Assembly (NCBI GenBank): GCA_964036295.1
Contig: OZ038467.1
Span: 3,043,501-3,107,500 of the forward strand
DNA: 64,000 nucleotides
Direction: 5' to 3'
From: Plumapathes pennacea
Taxonomy: Eukaryota > Cnidaria > Anthozoa > Antipatharia > Myriopathidae
Below are positions 33,138 through 45,821 of this stretch, piece by piece. The notes below the pieces were generated by a model. It had not been told where the DNA came from. It searched no databases and saw only the letters and a program-made list of their open reading frames with translations. Position numbers and translations under genes: made by a program. Positions within the stretch are counted from its first letter, which is position 1. Each line of letters begins with the position of its first letter.

Positions 33138-34683
33138 GTTAGTCAGTGGAAAGCGAACAATCACCGTGACAAATATATTCTACCCGTATCTTGTAACTCG
33201 ATCACTTCAAGAATGTATTAAAATCTGTATGCTGATCATTTTCCCTCGAAGTATTGTTTTAGTACGCTTCTGTCGCCAGTTTCGGCTACCGTATTGGCTC
33301 AGAGCAATCGAAACTTGGAGTCTTGAATGATTTAGTCAGATGTCTTATTATTTCTTTCAAGACTAAAACTGTAACAAATACTGTAATTTGACATGCGGTG
33401 ATTGCAGCGAGAATCGTTCACAAGCCCTTAGAAGTATGACTAGGTCTGAAGCCCGTGTATAATTTGAAGTAAGCCGTTGAAGTTTTGCTTTGATTCTGGG
33501 AGAAATCATGTTGTTTTGAGCGCGTTCACGTACAAAACAATTCGAGCTCATTAAACATGCATGCCTGAGTCTTGTGCGTGTAATCCAGAGTAAAAACAAA
33601 TTGCACAGGAAGCCTATTTAATTGTACTGCCTATGAATTCAAAATTGGAAAATCAGCGTTCCTTTTTTTCCGTTCTACGACGGCCGACCAACTTCAAAAT
33701 TAAATTGAATATTAAATTTGAGAACGTGCTTGGCAGACTGTATGAATTAATTTGACGTGCAGACCGTGGGAAATACGTACTTCGTCACGCAATCGACTCT
33801 TATAACACACACCATTCTTTTTCATCTCCTTTGCGTGTAGCACTTGACTTCGAAGAGAAGATTGAGTCAACATTTCGGTAAAACAAAGGCTACTCTTGTT
33901 GGGAGTACCAAAGTAAAAGTCCCATCAATGGCAGAGCGAGGGGGTATCTGCGATTATCGTATTTCTAGTAAAATAATGTCGAAAGTTCCAAGTGCGACCA
34001 GGACCGTATTCTAGAAGTGAACACACTCCAAATTACAAGCAGTTGAAAACGGAGAATAAAACTCAACAATAACGACGATGGTTTGCAACGAATCCCTGGC
34101 CTTGTTGGGATCACTTTCGATCGAAGGTGGTCCAACATGGCCGCCATGACGTCACATGTATAACGTCACACGCAAACCAAGCACACAATTACAAAATCTT
34201 GGTAAGTGCTTTCTGGTGCTTCTTTCTCCAAATATGAAGAGTTACAGGGACATTACAGACACTCAGTAGTAACCTGATTATGACTTATTCATACGATTTT
34301 CAATTGACGAAAACACTTTTCAACTTGCGGCATTCTCTTAAACAAAACCAATTGTACGATGTGTGTGTCACGATCAACATTGGTTTGGTAAAAAAGAATG
34401 CAAACTATTGAAGTATGAAGCAGATAGAGCTTTACATTCCATAATGCACATTATTATTTACAGGAAAGTTGCCTGTGTAGAAACCTTGAACTTCGTGACA
34501 CTTCGCCCTCTTGACTTTTGCGAAATTTAAGTGCTCAAGTGTAAAAATTATAAATTGCATATAATACTGAGCTTAAACCAAAAATCAATAGACCTTTGAG
34601 TGGGGCAGGTGGAGGTTTGAAGTGTCCTGGCAGTTGTGAACTATGACCTTCTTTCTAAGGTTAAAATGCACAGCTGTACTGTA

Positions 34684-34935
<252 letters not shown>

Positions 34936-34942
34936 ATAAAGA

Positions 34943-35083
34943 GGTTATTACACGGGAAGGAGTGCAATACGGCGGAGTATTTTTACGAGTCGGTTTTATT
35001 TCTTCGAGCCTGCTTCAGGCGAGAAAAAATATAACTGACAAGTAAAAATACAGCCGTATTGCACGACTTTTCGTGTAATAAAT
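34943..35083. repeat. Foldback element with about 41-nt arms
   Basis: 34943-34985 (gttattacacgggaaggagt onward) is matched inversely by 35042-35082 with a few mismatches around a roughly 57-base loop. It begins about ten bases after the AT tract. Probably a MITE. Confidence 0.7.
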
Positions 35084-36049
35084 TGTTTATTATACGACAA
35101 ACGAAGCAGGGCAAACGTTCTCGCCGCGCGCAAAATGGAACAAAAAAATGACGCGTTCGTAAACTTTGCTTGCGAAAACTGATCACGTAAGCTAATGAAC
35201 CAGTTGATCTGGTTCCTGACGAGTGCAATACGCTCCCATATTTGCACTCGTTTTGGCCCGTATTTGCACTCGAGAATGTGAAGTCGTGTAATATAAGTAC
35301 GTATATATTTATACTGTCGTGCATCAAACATCTTTCTTAGCGGTCGACTGCATGGTGGCAGAACCATGGTTTGTAAAAACGATTTTAAAATAATCTCCAA
35401 GCGAAAAATATAGACAAGAGTCCCGCTTCCCGAAAACCCACTACAGGGCGAGGGGATATCTGCGATTATCGTATTTCTAGTAAATTTATAATCCGTTGAC
35501 AAAGTTCAAACTGTCTTTTGGATTTCCTTCACATTGCGACAGATAAAAAGGAATACAAATACATACATACACTTCACACAGCAGAATATTTTTACTGACA
35601 CCTCGTTAAAGCGAGGTGTGTCGTATAACTTTAGTTGAATAATACTATGATTTATACGTGATATAACACATATATGGTCACTTTCACCGCCTATCAGTTG
35701 AATACCTCTCCAAAACGGACGAAGAACACTTTTCAACCGGTTTTAGGTATAAAACACCCCTCAGAGTCGATAGTAGATATTGAATAAGGACAGCGAATGA
35801 GATTACATTGAGCCAACAATTAACACGAATTAACGCACGAAGTGCTTCAGAGCGCGAAGCTCTGGGATCAAACAAATCCGAAGGCTTGACCGAAAATATC
35901 GGTGGGCGGATGCTACGAAAATGCAGATGTCACTATGTCAAAATTAAGAAGGCATTACTTCGCCTATGAATAAAATAAAATAAAATAAACGTAAGGCTGT
36001 GTTTTACAGATAGTAATGACTTGAAAAAGGGAAATCCCGAGGGTCTCAC

Positions 36050-36109
36050 CTGGATGTAGTTGGCTTCGAGAAAGCACGAGAAATCAATGACTGGGTAACT
36101 GCTGACACA
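36050..36109 (-). CDS. Candidate upstream NOS exon (20 codons)
   Basis: Bounded by an acceptor-like GGCCTCAG and a good donor CAG|GTGAGA. It is open in one frame as CVSSYPVIDFSCFLEANYIQ, phase 0 at both ends, so it could join in frame to the extended NOS exon 1 (LDRFGSAER before MAAS) and to 43089-43232. Sixty open bases can occur by chance; transcript data would decide. Confidence 0.25.
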
Positions 36110-39100
36110 CTGAGGCCTTCAGGTAAATATAAAAGTTTTATGGTCGGTTGAAAATTGCTGGCCATCAATAAAATATAGGTGTAGCTCAAAAGCTCCTAAG
36201 TCGCATAAAATATATACTCAATTGCTAAGCTTATCAAGGTGGCTCCTTTACGGACTGAGTATAGATATTGGGAATTTTCCGCTCAATTACATAAATAGGT
36301 TTATGTACTGTACCGCAATGAATATGCACGGATATGTTATTTCCGACTTTGTAGAAACACGGCGAATACCAGGATACATGAAATGATGAATCGATGTTTT
36401 ATCTTGTAAGAAAATTGCGGGTTTTCGTATCCTCGACTCGGACAGGAGCTTCAGTGAGCCACATAGTTGTTATCTTCCGGATTCATATTTCATGAGATTA
36501 ATCGATAAAAAACAATGCAATACCTTGTAAAAACTCTTGACACGTCATGAATAAAATTCTGCCACCTGAATTTCCTTTTTTCCACCGAAGCATGAGCTAA
36601 CACGCAATGTAAGACAAAAAGCCTTCGCCTTGTCTGCTTCTCGACGCGCCAATCAACTTCTTTCTATTCCCGCTAATTAAGATAAACCGGAATAACTTGC
36701 GCCATCAAAAAAAGTAAACACGATTAATCACATAGACTCAATCTGCGTTTCAAATCTCAAAATTGATTTCACTGGTAGCCGCGCATTGAATTCAAAAAAT
36801 TTCGAGCATATAAACACAAACCCACACACGATGTGGCGCATTTCAGTTCACCAGCAGGCAGCTTCTCTTTGCAGTGTCTTGTACAAAAGGTCTCGTTCTC
36901 GTCACACGCTGCAGTCAGTGTACAGAAAATCGACACTGGATGACTAAGAAATTCATCTCAATAGATGAAAGTCACTTCATTATTCCACCTAAAGTGGTTT
37001 TAGGTATAACAAGCCTTATATCACTTCGCGAGAAAAAGATGATGACTTTATAGTTGATTAGTCGTACTACACACTTTTCTCGTACATAATTTTCTTTGCT
37101 CTTGTGATCACAACGGCGACGATCCGTGTAACTTTATTACAGAAACAACTTACATCAGTAAAAAAATCAGTCCGTGGTATCTTGGATTTCCTGAGACTTA
37201 TCTACCTATAAAGCTGGAAAGTTGTGATGAATTTGTGAGTCTATTTCTTGAAAGCCGGTTTGACGTATGATCTGTGTTATTTATTTTGATTCATAAAACG
37301 AACCAGTGATTTTTACTTTGTCTATTGATCTAGTTGAATCCAAACTGTCGAAACCACGCAAAATGCCTCTGATTTTTCCTCCAGCAATATATTTTCAACA
37401 AACTCTTAAATTATTAATGGTAATATAGTTGAGGAAACAAGAAAGGATGCTCATAAAAAAGTGGGCGTCAGAGGTTGCACACAAATTAGAAAAGAAAGTA
37501 ATAAAACAGACCGGCCCCAATCTTGTACAAACTAGAAAAAAAAAAAAAAAAAAAAAAAGAAAAAGAAAACTGGTAGATATTTTTTCAAACTTAACATCAA
37601 GCAAACTCGTATTTGAAAGGTTTTGAAACATTTTTCGTCTAATCATTCGTTCGTGTTTTTACTCCTATATATTCGCCTTCTGAGGTTATACGCGTGCACT
37701 TTTGCACATAATGTAAAATAAACATTAAATATATATTCGATAAAAGCGACCAACAAAATAATCAGAAAATCAGAGTGACTAATAGCAATGGGAGGGACAA
37801 ATTTTAAAATATTTTAAATAACAATTTAAATCACAAGAGGCACACACAAATATCGTTTGAATATACCACTCGACTTAGCAGTCTCATCGGTATTCACATA
37901 TGTATCATGCATTACTTTGTGAATGTACTGCTGTCTAAACAACGTACCTGGCTGAGTAAGGTTTTAGCACGGATTAAATATTTAGCTGAGCTTACGGATA
38001 ACAAAAACCGTGAATGAATACTGTTTCGTGTCTGCAAGTGGCACCCTGCCAAACTTGATATGCAAGATTTATAGGCTCGCGAACTGCAGAGAAATACTTG
38101 TATGCGATGCCACTGATTTTGTACCTCGGTTTTGTGTTCAATTAAAATATCACACATAGCATATCACAACCTTCGCTAGACTCTCAGAAACATTTCCTGA
38201 AAGTTTCGTTCGATTCTGAGATTACCGTAGACCGAAAATGGCCATACATCGGATTTATGTTCAGAGCACACGTATCGACACCGCGGAGCGTTCGTCGCCA
38301 TTACTATCCAACTTTCTCTATTTCGAGGTAAATTTCACATCAAGTGCAACAAGCCTCGTTTTACTTGTGCACAACTTATTGCTATAGAAAATGCATTGAA
38401 CTAACTTGAGTATCGAGTGCTAGAGCATTGCGTTTCTTTGCTGAGTCTTGCGGTTCTATGATCGTTACAAACTTCAAAATTTGCTCTTGAATCCACAGTG
38501 TTGTGCAATGACCGCTGACTCAAAAATAAGGTGACCGCACGACCGAAAAAAATTAATTTCACGGTGTCACACGTATCGCATTGAGAGCCCAGACTTTTGA
38601 TTTGGCGCGCAGTTTCCCCGATTAGTTAACTGGGCCACTTCCTGCTGGATTTGTTTCAAAACGAGGCCTTCTGCGAAAACCTTTCTTTCGTTAAAATTAG
38701 TTCCATTTTCACGCAAATCAAACATGTTTTCTAAAGGTTTTGCACTAGGCTTCGTTTCGAAACAGAGAAAAATAATTGCCTATTAAACTCACACTTGATT
38801 TGCTCTATCAAACTGCCATTGGCGGTTTTTGCAATCATTCGCACTATGCTGTTAGTGTATTCTATAAAACCTCTCATTCTGATAGTTTATTACAAAAGTT
38901 AGTAAGAATGAAAAGCATGGCAAATAGCTAACCCAGAGAGGACTGTCTATTTCGTATTGTTTTGCTCTTTAATAGGGGTGGCGAATGATGCCTAGAAAAT
39001 CGTGGGTCTCGGAAATTTTTAATCCGACCTCAAAATCTCGGAAGCCTTTGTGATGAGTCAAGAAGTCTCCTTTTTGTGTCTTTCTGTTCCCTCGTTTCTT

Positions 39101-41526
39101 TCCGGATTTTTTAAAGTCGTTAAACTGCTCGGTCTCGGATTTTCAAACGATGGTCTCGGCGTCTCGGCGATATTCGGATTTTACCATTTGCCACCCTTAT
39201 ATTGAAGATGTCTCGATCGTTCGTTAAACTGTATCGTTCAACGAAGCAGTGTGGCACTTCTCTAGTGATCAAATTGAGAATAGCTACTTGGCTGTACCCG
39301 GATTTTTAAGGGTTTACATTACCTTTCTACACTTGCATTTTCGCATAAGGGAGTTCTTATGAACTCTGATTTGTGATAATAACCCAGTTAATTACATTTC
39401 TCAAGGCTCGTGTAAACCGAAATAAAATGCCCATGTTGGTAGTGGCTAGAGAAAAATATTCATTTAATTATGACCCGAAATCTTACCTTACATGATCAGA
39501 ATCGAATTGTACAAGGCTTCAGTTTTGCCACACCGTTGTAGCATCTAAAATCCTTTTCACTGACAACCAATCCTTACCAGAATTTTTTAATGTTGAATAA
39601 TTATAAAAATCGAGGTTATTCATGTTTGAATGTGTTTTAACAAAATTATTTAAATTAGACCATACGCAATTTGATTGGCTGTGGTTGCAGTTTGCATACT
39701 AAATAATAAGCAGCACTATCTGAAAAATACACTCATTCTGACAAGCGCAAGTTTAGGTTACTTCCCTTTGCGGGATACATTTGTTTCCTCTGCGATTTCA
39801 TATGTCCATCCACAGTAACTATACATTCAGTATTGCAAAGGAGAATACCATTTACTACATTCTCCTATATCGCGAATATCGACACAAATATCTAGCATTG
39901 TAACAGACAGTTGAGCGCCATGCAGTCTCATACTTCCTTGAAATATGGGTCCTGTACTGATAACAACCCACATGCCCATTAACACTGAAAGGATCGGCGG
40001 GAGTCCTTCACAGGAAGCTACGTATTTGATTTTTCTTCTCGATTATCGACGCTCTTGTATTTCCATTGGGCCCAGGTAATGGATTTACAAATATGGTCAA
40101 TGAAGTTTGAGCGACAATACGTCAAGTTTTTCGGCGGAGACGTATAACATGACAGCTCTGCTCTCGTTTACGGGACCACAAAATATCTTCAATTGTATAA
40201 AATGTGGTTATTCAGTGATTGCAGGTTTAAATACCGAGGAATGCATTTAATTTTACGTACTCTGGTTAGAAAACGATATCTATTTGCAGTCAGTTAACAT
40301 CTCAGTGGGACTTTCCTGTGCAATTTTAAGAGTTTTTTTTTTTGTAACACGGAATCCCTTCAGCATAAAAATAAGGATTCTCTCAAAAAATATTAAAAAA
40401 TAAAATAAAATAAAGTAAAATAAAAAACCGTATCCTTTGTCATTCTTCAAAAATCTTAACATTTTCACTTCGCACTATTCCTGGTGTTACGGGGAGTAGT
40501 TTCCAGGAGCGCTCCTTCTGGTAACTTTTTGGCTTGCGAAAAGTACGAGAGATCGCAAGGGCGCGTCTTTCTCGCCCGTCGAACTTGAGTGAAAGTTCAA
40601 ATTTGTCAGATATTTTTGCCCAAAAAATACAATTGTTTGTAAACAATAGCTAATTAGTTCACTAACAATATGTTGCATACTAGCTCACAGTAAATGCCTC
40701 CGTTTCTCAATCAGGTTCCTATTCAGAATCAAGTGACATTGCTTTATAAATGAAGTACAATATCATAAGCACTTTACAATATTCGTGCCAGTGTTGTATC
40801 TGATTCACAATCCTTCGCCTGCAGCTGAAGATTGTAAATCAGATAGAACATGGTCACTCATATTGTAAATAGTAAATATACATCAACAGTCTGACACGAA
40901 CGGTAGGTAAGACTAACATACGACCGGGCTCCGTTGCCTTGAGTTCTTCAGTGAAACTTTAGGTCAACAATCTGATTGACTTGGCGTGGCACGGAGACGA
41001 TGTGTAAGTTAAAAATGGAAGACGGTTCCACAACAACTTTCCGTAATCAATACACAGAACAGCGTAGTGCGATTGTAACCCAGGTGTTTATCAAGCCACT
41101 TACCGCCCACCTTCGGAGCAATTCCATATCGTTCGGTGTAGATTTCAACTGCACTTTCTAACCTGTAATCGACTTGCAAACATATCATCCCACTCTGCAA
41201 TCTCAATGGATGTCCGAAACAACAGAAGTCCATAAAACACTTCTGATTAATGAAAGCAGTTTAGCCGAAGTGTCAAGTGTCACATTAAAGCAGCTACGTA
41301 TCAGACCATGCGTGACCAAACAAAAATGCATGACAGTTTGGTCCCCGAGCTTATCTAGGCTAATAATCGAGACGCTATTGGGGTATCTCGCTTTTTCGAG
41401 GCGCTAAACGATTCAATATCTAATGTTTGTCAGTCAGTCAGAAAAAGGACGACAGTACTCTCGGGTATGAGAGGGGAACCCATAACCCTTTCATTCTCAA
41501 GCTCAAAATACAGATTCTCCGGCAAC

Positions 41527-41886
41527 CCTTAACCCTTTGACCCCAAGAGTGATCAACTTCAATTTTCTCTTTTCAGTCTCCCACCAGATATATATCATAC
41601 AGTATGGAGGATTTGGCATTTGATACCTTGCTCAAACAACAGCTGATTAAAACATAAATTCTCTTTTCATCACTCATACATTTTCATATTTTATAGTTGG
41701 GAGAATTTGTATTTTGAGCTTGGGAGTGAAAGGGTTAAGAAGAAAATGTATGAGTGATGTAGTGAGAATTGAGAGTATCTTGAGCACGCTACCAAAAGAC
41801 AAGTTCTCTTCACTGTATGGTATCTTTCTGGTGAGAAACTGAAGAGAAAATTAAAGATGATCACTCTTGGGAGTAAAAGGGTGAAA
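41527..41886. mobile_element. Inverted pair of cactcccaag-type elements
   Basis: A complete copy at 41527-41736 has ends ttaaccctttgaccccaag and gcttgggagtgaaagggttaa. It is followed directly by a second copy in the opposite orientation at 41737-41886. Together they form a long hairpin. A fragment of a third lies at 41478-41526. Confidence 0.75.
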
Positions 41887-42272
41887 TGAACACGACAATC
41901 AAGCCACTCGAAGCTCCCTGTGCAGAATGGGATTGAAAATTTGAACCCAAATCAAAGTAAGCTAGTTCAAACTTTTGCTTTAGTTAGTTTTATAACTTCA
42001 CTTGACAAGAGTCTTGATGATTGGTTCAAAGTTTCATGTCTTGAGACGCGGGGAAAGTTTGTGTTTATATATGAAAATATTCGAGACAAAAACGCATGAT
42101 TCGTATCACTGATACCATCTGAAGCAGTTTAAAAGGGGAGCCCCACCTGCTTCAGATATCGGCGAATTGCCACATTTTATCACTGAGCTGCTACGCTCAT
42201 CCAGTGATCAATACGAGTACTGTTTTCACAAACACCCATAAGTGTATGTTGACTCAAGAAAGCCAAAGGCCT

Positions 42273-42403
42273 TGTGCAAATAAAAAATAGTTGCCCCCAG
42301 GACCCGGGGCCTCGGATCAAAGTGGATATTTATATGTGCAAATAAAGAAGAGTTGTCCCCAGGACCCGGGGCCTCGGGTCAATTGGAGATTTATATGTGT
42401 GCC
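42273..42403. repeat. 65-bp tandem duplication
   Basis: Two copies of a unit with gtgcaaataaa, ccccaggacccggggcctcg and gatatttatatgtg follow each other with few differences. Function unknown. Confidence 0.8.
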
Positions 42404-43088
42404 GTCAAGTTTGGATGCTGCACACGGCCTATACCGAAAGTTCCAAACGAATCCGTGGAAAACTGCGGAAAGTTCTTCATCTTTCAAGCCGTATCCGGCA
42501 ACACCCTATGGATGTATTGTTTTGTCGGCACAGGAAGCTGCCAACTGGTCATGACAAACATCATGAGGTCAACCGTACTATTTTGTCTGCCTGCTGCGTG
42601 ACTACGCAGTAGGCTAAAATTTTCCAATTGACTAGTGTTGTATAGTCTTCCGATTCAATTTTAGGCGACGACTACCTTCTTGAACCTTCTTTGCTGTGCG
42701 TGTTTCACTAGATGTCAAGAGTCCGTCGATTCGTACGGCCAACCAATATCCGCAGCTCGCCAAAACTCCTCGCCGAATATTGAATCATGTCTACTATCAC
42801 TAAGCACAGCGCCCTTTGAGACGCCTTTTGTGATAAAATTCTTTTGCTGTATTAAGAAGCTTCGTGCAATTAAGAAGAACTGAGCAATCGCATCTGAGAG
42901 CAACACAATGGCCGCTTATAAAGGGAAGCTTTGTTAAAGTGACACTTGATTTGCTGTTATGTACAGACAATATACATAAGACAAGCCGTACGGACTTTTT
43001 ATACAGCCATTTATAAATTTTGCCTTTGGTAAAATTAGCTGTCAAATCGGCGTCGCACGGCACAGTTAGAACAGATCGAGTTACTCAC

Positions 43089-43232
43089 CTTCATGAGGTT
43101 ATCGCGTTGTTTTATACTGCTGTGAATTCTGCCACAGTTGCATGAAACTTTCCGAGACTTTCCGGATTTTCGCTTCTCTCCTTGCCTCTTTAAAGAGAAC
43201 GTTCTGCTAGCTAGGTTTTGCACGTTTCCCAT
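43089..43232 (-). CDS. Candidate first coding exon, Met-Gly-Asn start
   Basis: ATG at 43232 in a strong context (GCGAAAATGG) opens 48 codons (MGNVQNLASRTFSLKRQGEK onward) ending at an excellent donor, AAG|GTGAGT. The frame ends in phase 0. It could join NOS exon 1 in frame, directly or through 36050-36109, which would give NOS a basic N-terminal extension with a potential myristoylation glycine. It might instead belong to another gene. The peptide matches no family I know. The roughly 11-kb distance to exon 1 is a weakness. Confidence 0.33.
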
Positions 43233-43800
43233 TTTCGCGACAGAGGTATTATCTGGCCGGTCAAGAGCGTTCAACAGGGTATTATATTAAGGTGGTCGCA
43301 CTGTTAATATGTTAATATGTTGAGCGTACTATGACATCAGCTTATCATCAAAGTCACCATAGTCACAAGAGTTCTATTATCAGTTTGCTGTTTCGATTGC
43401 CTTTTGACTGTAAAAAACTTCCTGGGACGGTAGCTGGTCTGGAGGAAAAAACTTAAAATCGCTCCGCTTCGTAAATCTAATTTAACGTGGAATTCACTCG
43501 CGCAGCAAATTAATTTTTTTATGGAGTATCTCAACACTGAAACAAAATATTAACTGAAATCGCGTTCACTGTATGCTTTGTTCCAGAGGTTTTCTTCCCC
43601 TCAAAAACTTGTATGCAATATTCAGAACCTTTGATAAGAAACTGGAATCGATCAAGTCACGTGAAAGCCTTGGTTACCAGCTGAGACGCCACGTGAGTCT
43701 ACCGGATCAGTATGAAAGCCCGTTTCTCTTAAATGAACATGGGTAAAGGATGTGCCAATAGTTCCATGTAAGCCCATAGGTAGCACAGAATGAGGATGCT

Positions 43801-44064
43801 CAGGTGATACCCCCGTTGCGTTGCACAACAATTGACGGTTGCGATCAGCGATCGAAATCGCTACGAACGCCGAGCATTATTTTTCAGCGATGGCAGCGAT
43901 CATATGGAAACCGAGCTTTACACATGTGGTTTTTGAGTGTTTTCTTGTCGTACGCCTTGAAATCGCAGATTTTGTCGCTCCCGCACAGTGTACTTCAATT
44001 TCGCGATCGAGTAAAAAAGTCCGCCCACACATGCATTATCCAACGGGGGGGTATCATCTACCTG
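43801..44064. mobile_element. MITE-like element with ends CAGGTGATACCCCCGTTG
   Basis: The left end at 43801-43818 is matched inversely by 44041-44064 (caacgggggggtatcatctacctg) with small indels. The interior is about 220 bp without coding capacity. A poly-C run follows at about 44256-44273. Confidence 0.6.
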
Positions 44065-44499
44065 GGTGACCTGTGGTAAAACCCACGCCAAGGTTTGGCT
44101 AAGAACGTGATAAACAGAGACGGGCCATAGAAAACCCCAGAAAGAAAACAGCTCGTAAGAGGCGCCATTATTCAGGAAGGGGGGATATGACGCACGGCAC
44201 CCGTATGAGCCATGTAAATTTGGCGGGAAATTAGTAACACTTACTCACGACCACCCCCCCCCCCCCCCCCCCCTTCCCCCGCTAGTCAACGTTTATCCTT
44301 CGCACAATAACACTTTTCACTTCGACACTTGTTCATGTTAGTCAAGAACCTTTTTAATACAAGAATGCTGCAATATCTAGAAGCCGTGTTCAGGCTTTGA
44401 TTCTTTATATTTAACTGTAATTGCTTTTTGTTTTTAATACGAGCGACAGCTAGATCAAAACAACTGGCCTGCGCAACAATTACGGTGTAAGGCCCCGAA

Positions 44500-44705
44500 A
44501 ATGTCGGTGAGTTGAAAGCTTGTTTAACTCGACGAATATGTCGGTTGCTGTCAAACTTTGAAGAAGCTGTTGTTTTTCTCTGGATGCTCAATCGCTGCTG
44601 TTTTGATTGATCCTTAGTCCGGAAAACGATAACGTTGAACCTTGTCATTAATCAAATGTACCTATAATTTATGCTGACTTTTTTTCTCCACAAGAAAATG
44701 GCCGG
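44500..44705. repeat. 202-204 bp sub-repeat, single copy in unit 1
   Basis: Marked by cggtgagttgaaagcttgttt and ending ctccacaagaaaatg. It occurs once here (44505), twice in unit 2 (50562 and 50766) and three times in the third unit (56480, 56682 and 56886). Confidence 0.85.
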
Positions 44706-45289
44706 CAAAATAACTTGAATATCAGATATCTTGACACCGAGCTGCTCGACATTCACATTCGTACCGACAATTTGTTTGGATTAAAGCCACGTTTACGCCA
44801 GAGTGAAGATTCCGTAGTCGAGGTATTTGTTTCTGATTTCGTGAAAACGTGTTTACACTGAGCTTTTTGACTGATCCGGTGTCAAAGCCGGGTGTAAACG
44901 AGGCAGCCTAGGATTCGCGCTCAAAGATGGCAGCACATGCTCGGAGCACACAAAACTTGTTTGCCACACGACGGGAACGTCACAAAATTCGTGAAAAAAT
45001 GAATACAGTAAACAAGATCGACAAAGTAGATGAAAAATATTGGCTCCATGGAAATTTTACGTTGATTTTTAAAATTACATCAGGAAAGAAAAGAAGTATA
45101 AAGATGATGTGAACAAAAGCAAGATCTTACCGTCTGACCCATTTTCTCTTGAGTTCTCTCTTCCGTATGAATTTCTCACTTTTCTGTTGGTTATTCTTCC
45201 ACGAAGCAAACACTCCGCACAGCGCGAGGTCTAGCATGCGATTAGTTAATGTGTCCTGACGCGCGTTCTGATTGGCTCCTCAATCTCTA

Positions 45290-45415
45290 AATAAAACAAT
45301 TATTCTACGAGGGCGCGCCGAATATGGAATGATAAATAACCAACGAGGCACCGCGCCGAGATGGTTTTTCATCATTCCATATTCGGCAAGCCCGAGCAGA
45401 AAAATTGTTTTATTA
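45290..45415. repeat. Degenerate palindrome, unit 1
   Basis: Inverted arms around taaaacaattattct and gccgaatatggaat. Sister copies lie at 51571-51694 and 57691-57814. The arms here and in unit 2 differ at about nine positions; those of the third copy are nearly perfect. Confidence 0.75.
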
Positions 45416-45457
45416 AAAACTGGATCACAAATTACTCTGCCGTACTGATTTATTATT

Positions 45458-45821
45458 AGGGACTTTAAGATACAGGACGCGGGAGGACGACGGCGACGTC
45501 GGTGAAACAGTAAAACTAATCACAGAAGACAAAAGAAGCACGTGAATATCTGAAATTGACATGTTCTCGGGGTCGCCGTGCTCTCGCGTGCGACTTCAAA
45601 TGCTTCTTTTTTACGTCGTTGTCAGGACGTGGACGACAGTTCGATAAAATAACGACAGTCGTTCTTCTTAGTAGGGAACGATGAAATCAAGGGAACCTCG
45701 GCAAAAACGGAACAAATTGAGCAGCCTAAGAATAGGCAAAGTTACAAAGACAGGGAAAACAGAGACACTATTTCTTGGTTCCTCGCGTTGCCGTCGCCGT
45801 CCTAGGTTTCTTAAACTCCCT
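45458..45821. mobile_element. MITE inserted in unit 1, TSD ATT
   Basis: Its ends are AGGGACTTTAAGATACAGGACG and, inverted, AGGGAGTTTAAGAAACCTAGGACGG. ATT flanks both sides (45455-45457 and 45822-45824). Unit 2 shows the uninterrupted site (gatttattattacaaagagc around 51727-51746) with one ATT. The element is 364 bp, GC-rich and non-coding. Confidence 0.9.

Larger units (their letters stand above)
36110..43088. other. Gene-poor spacer or long NOS 5' intron
   Basis: AT-rich. It holds a poly-A run near 37540, a dispersed repeat near 38210-38555, a pair of cactcccaag-type elements at 41527-41886, and a 65-bp tandem duplication near 42273-42403. No frame shows a recognisable domain. Confidence 0.5.

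Noticed and set aside
37395..37646. Phe-rich frame on the minus strand
   Set aside because: Driven by a poly-A run on the plus strand; no signal for a membrane gene beyond that.
41009..41233. A 74-codon minus-strand frame with YTERYGIAPKVGGKWLDKH
   Set aside because: It looks mildly coding-like but has no splice partners, no conserved family and an overlapping plus-strand frame of similar length.
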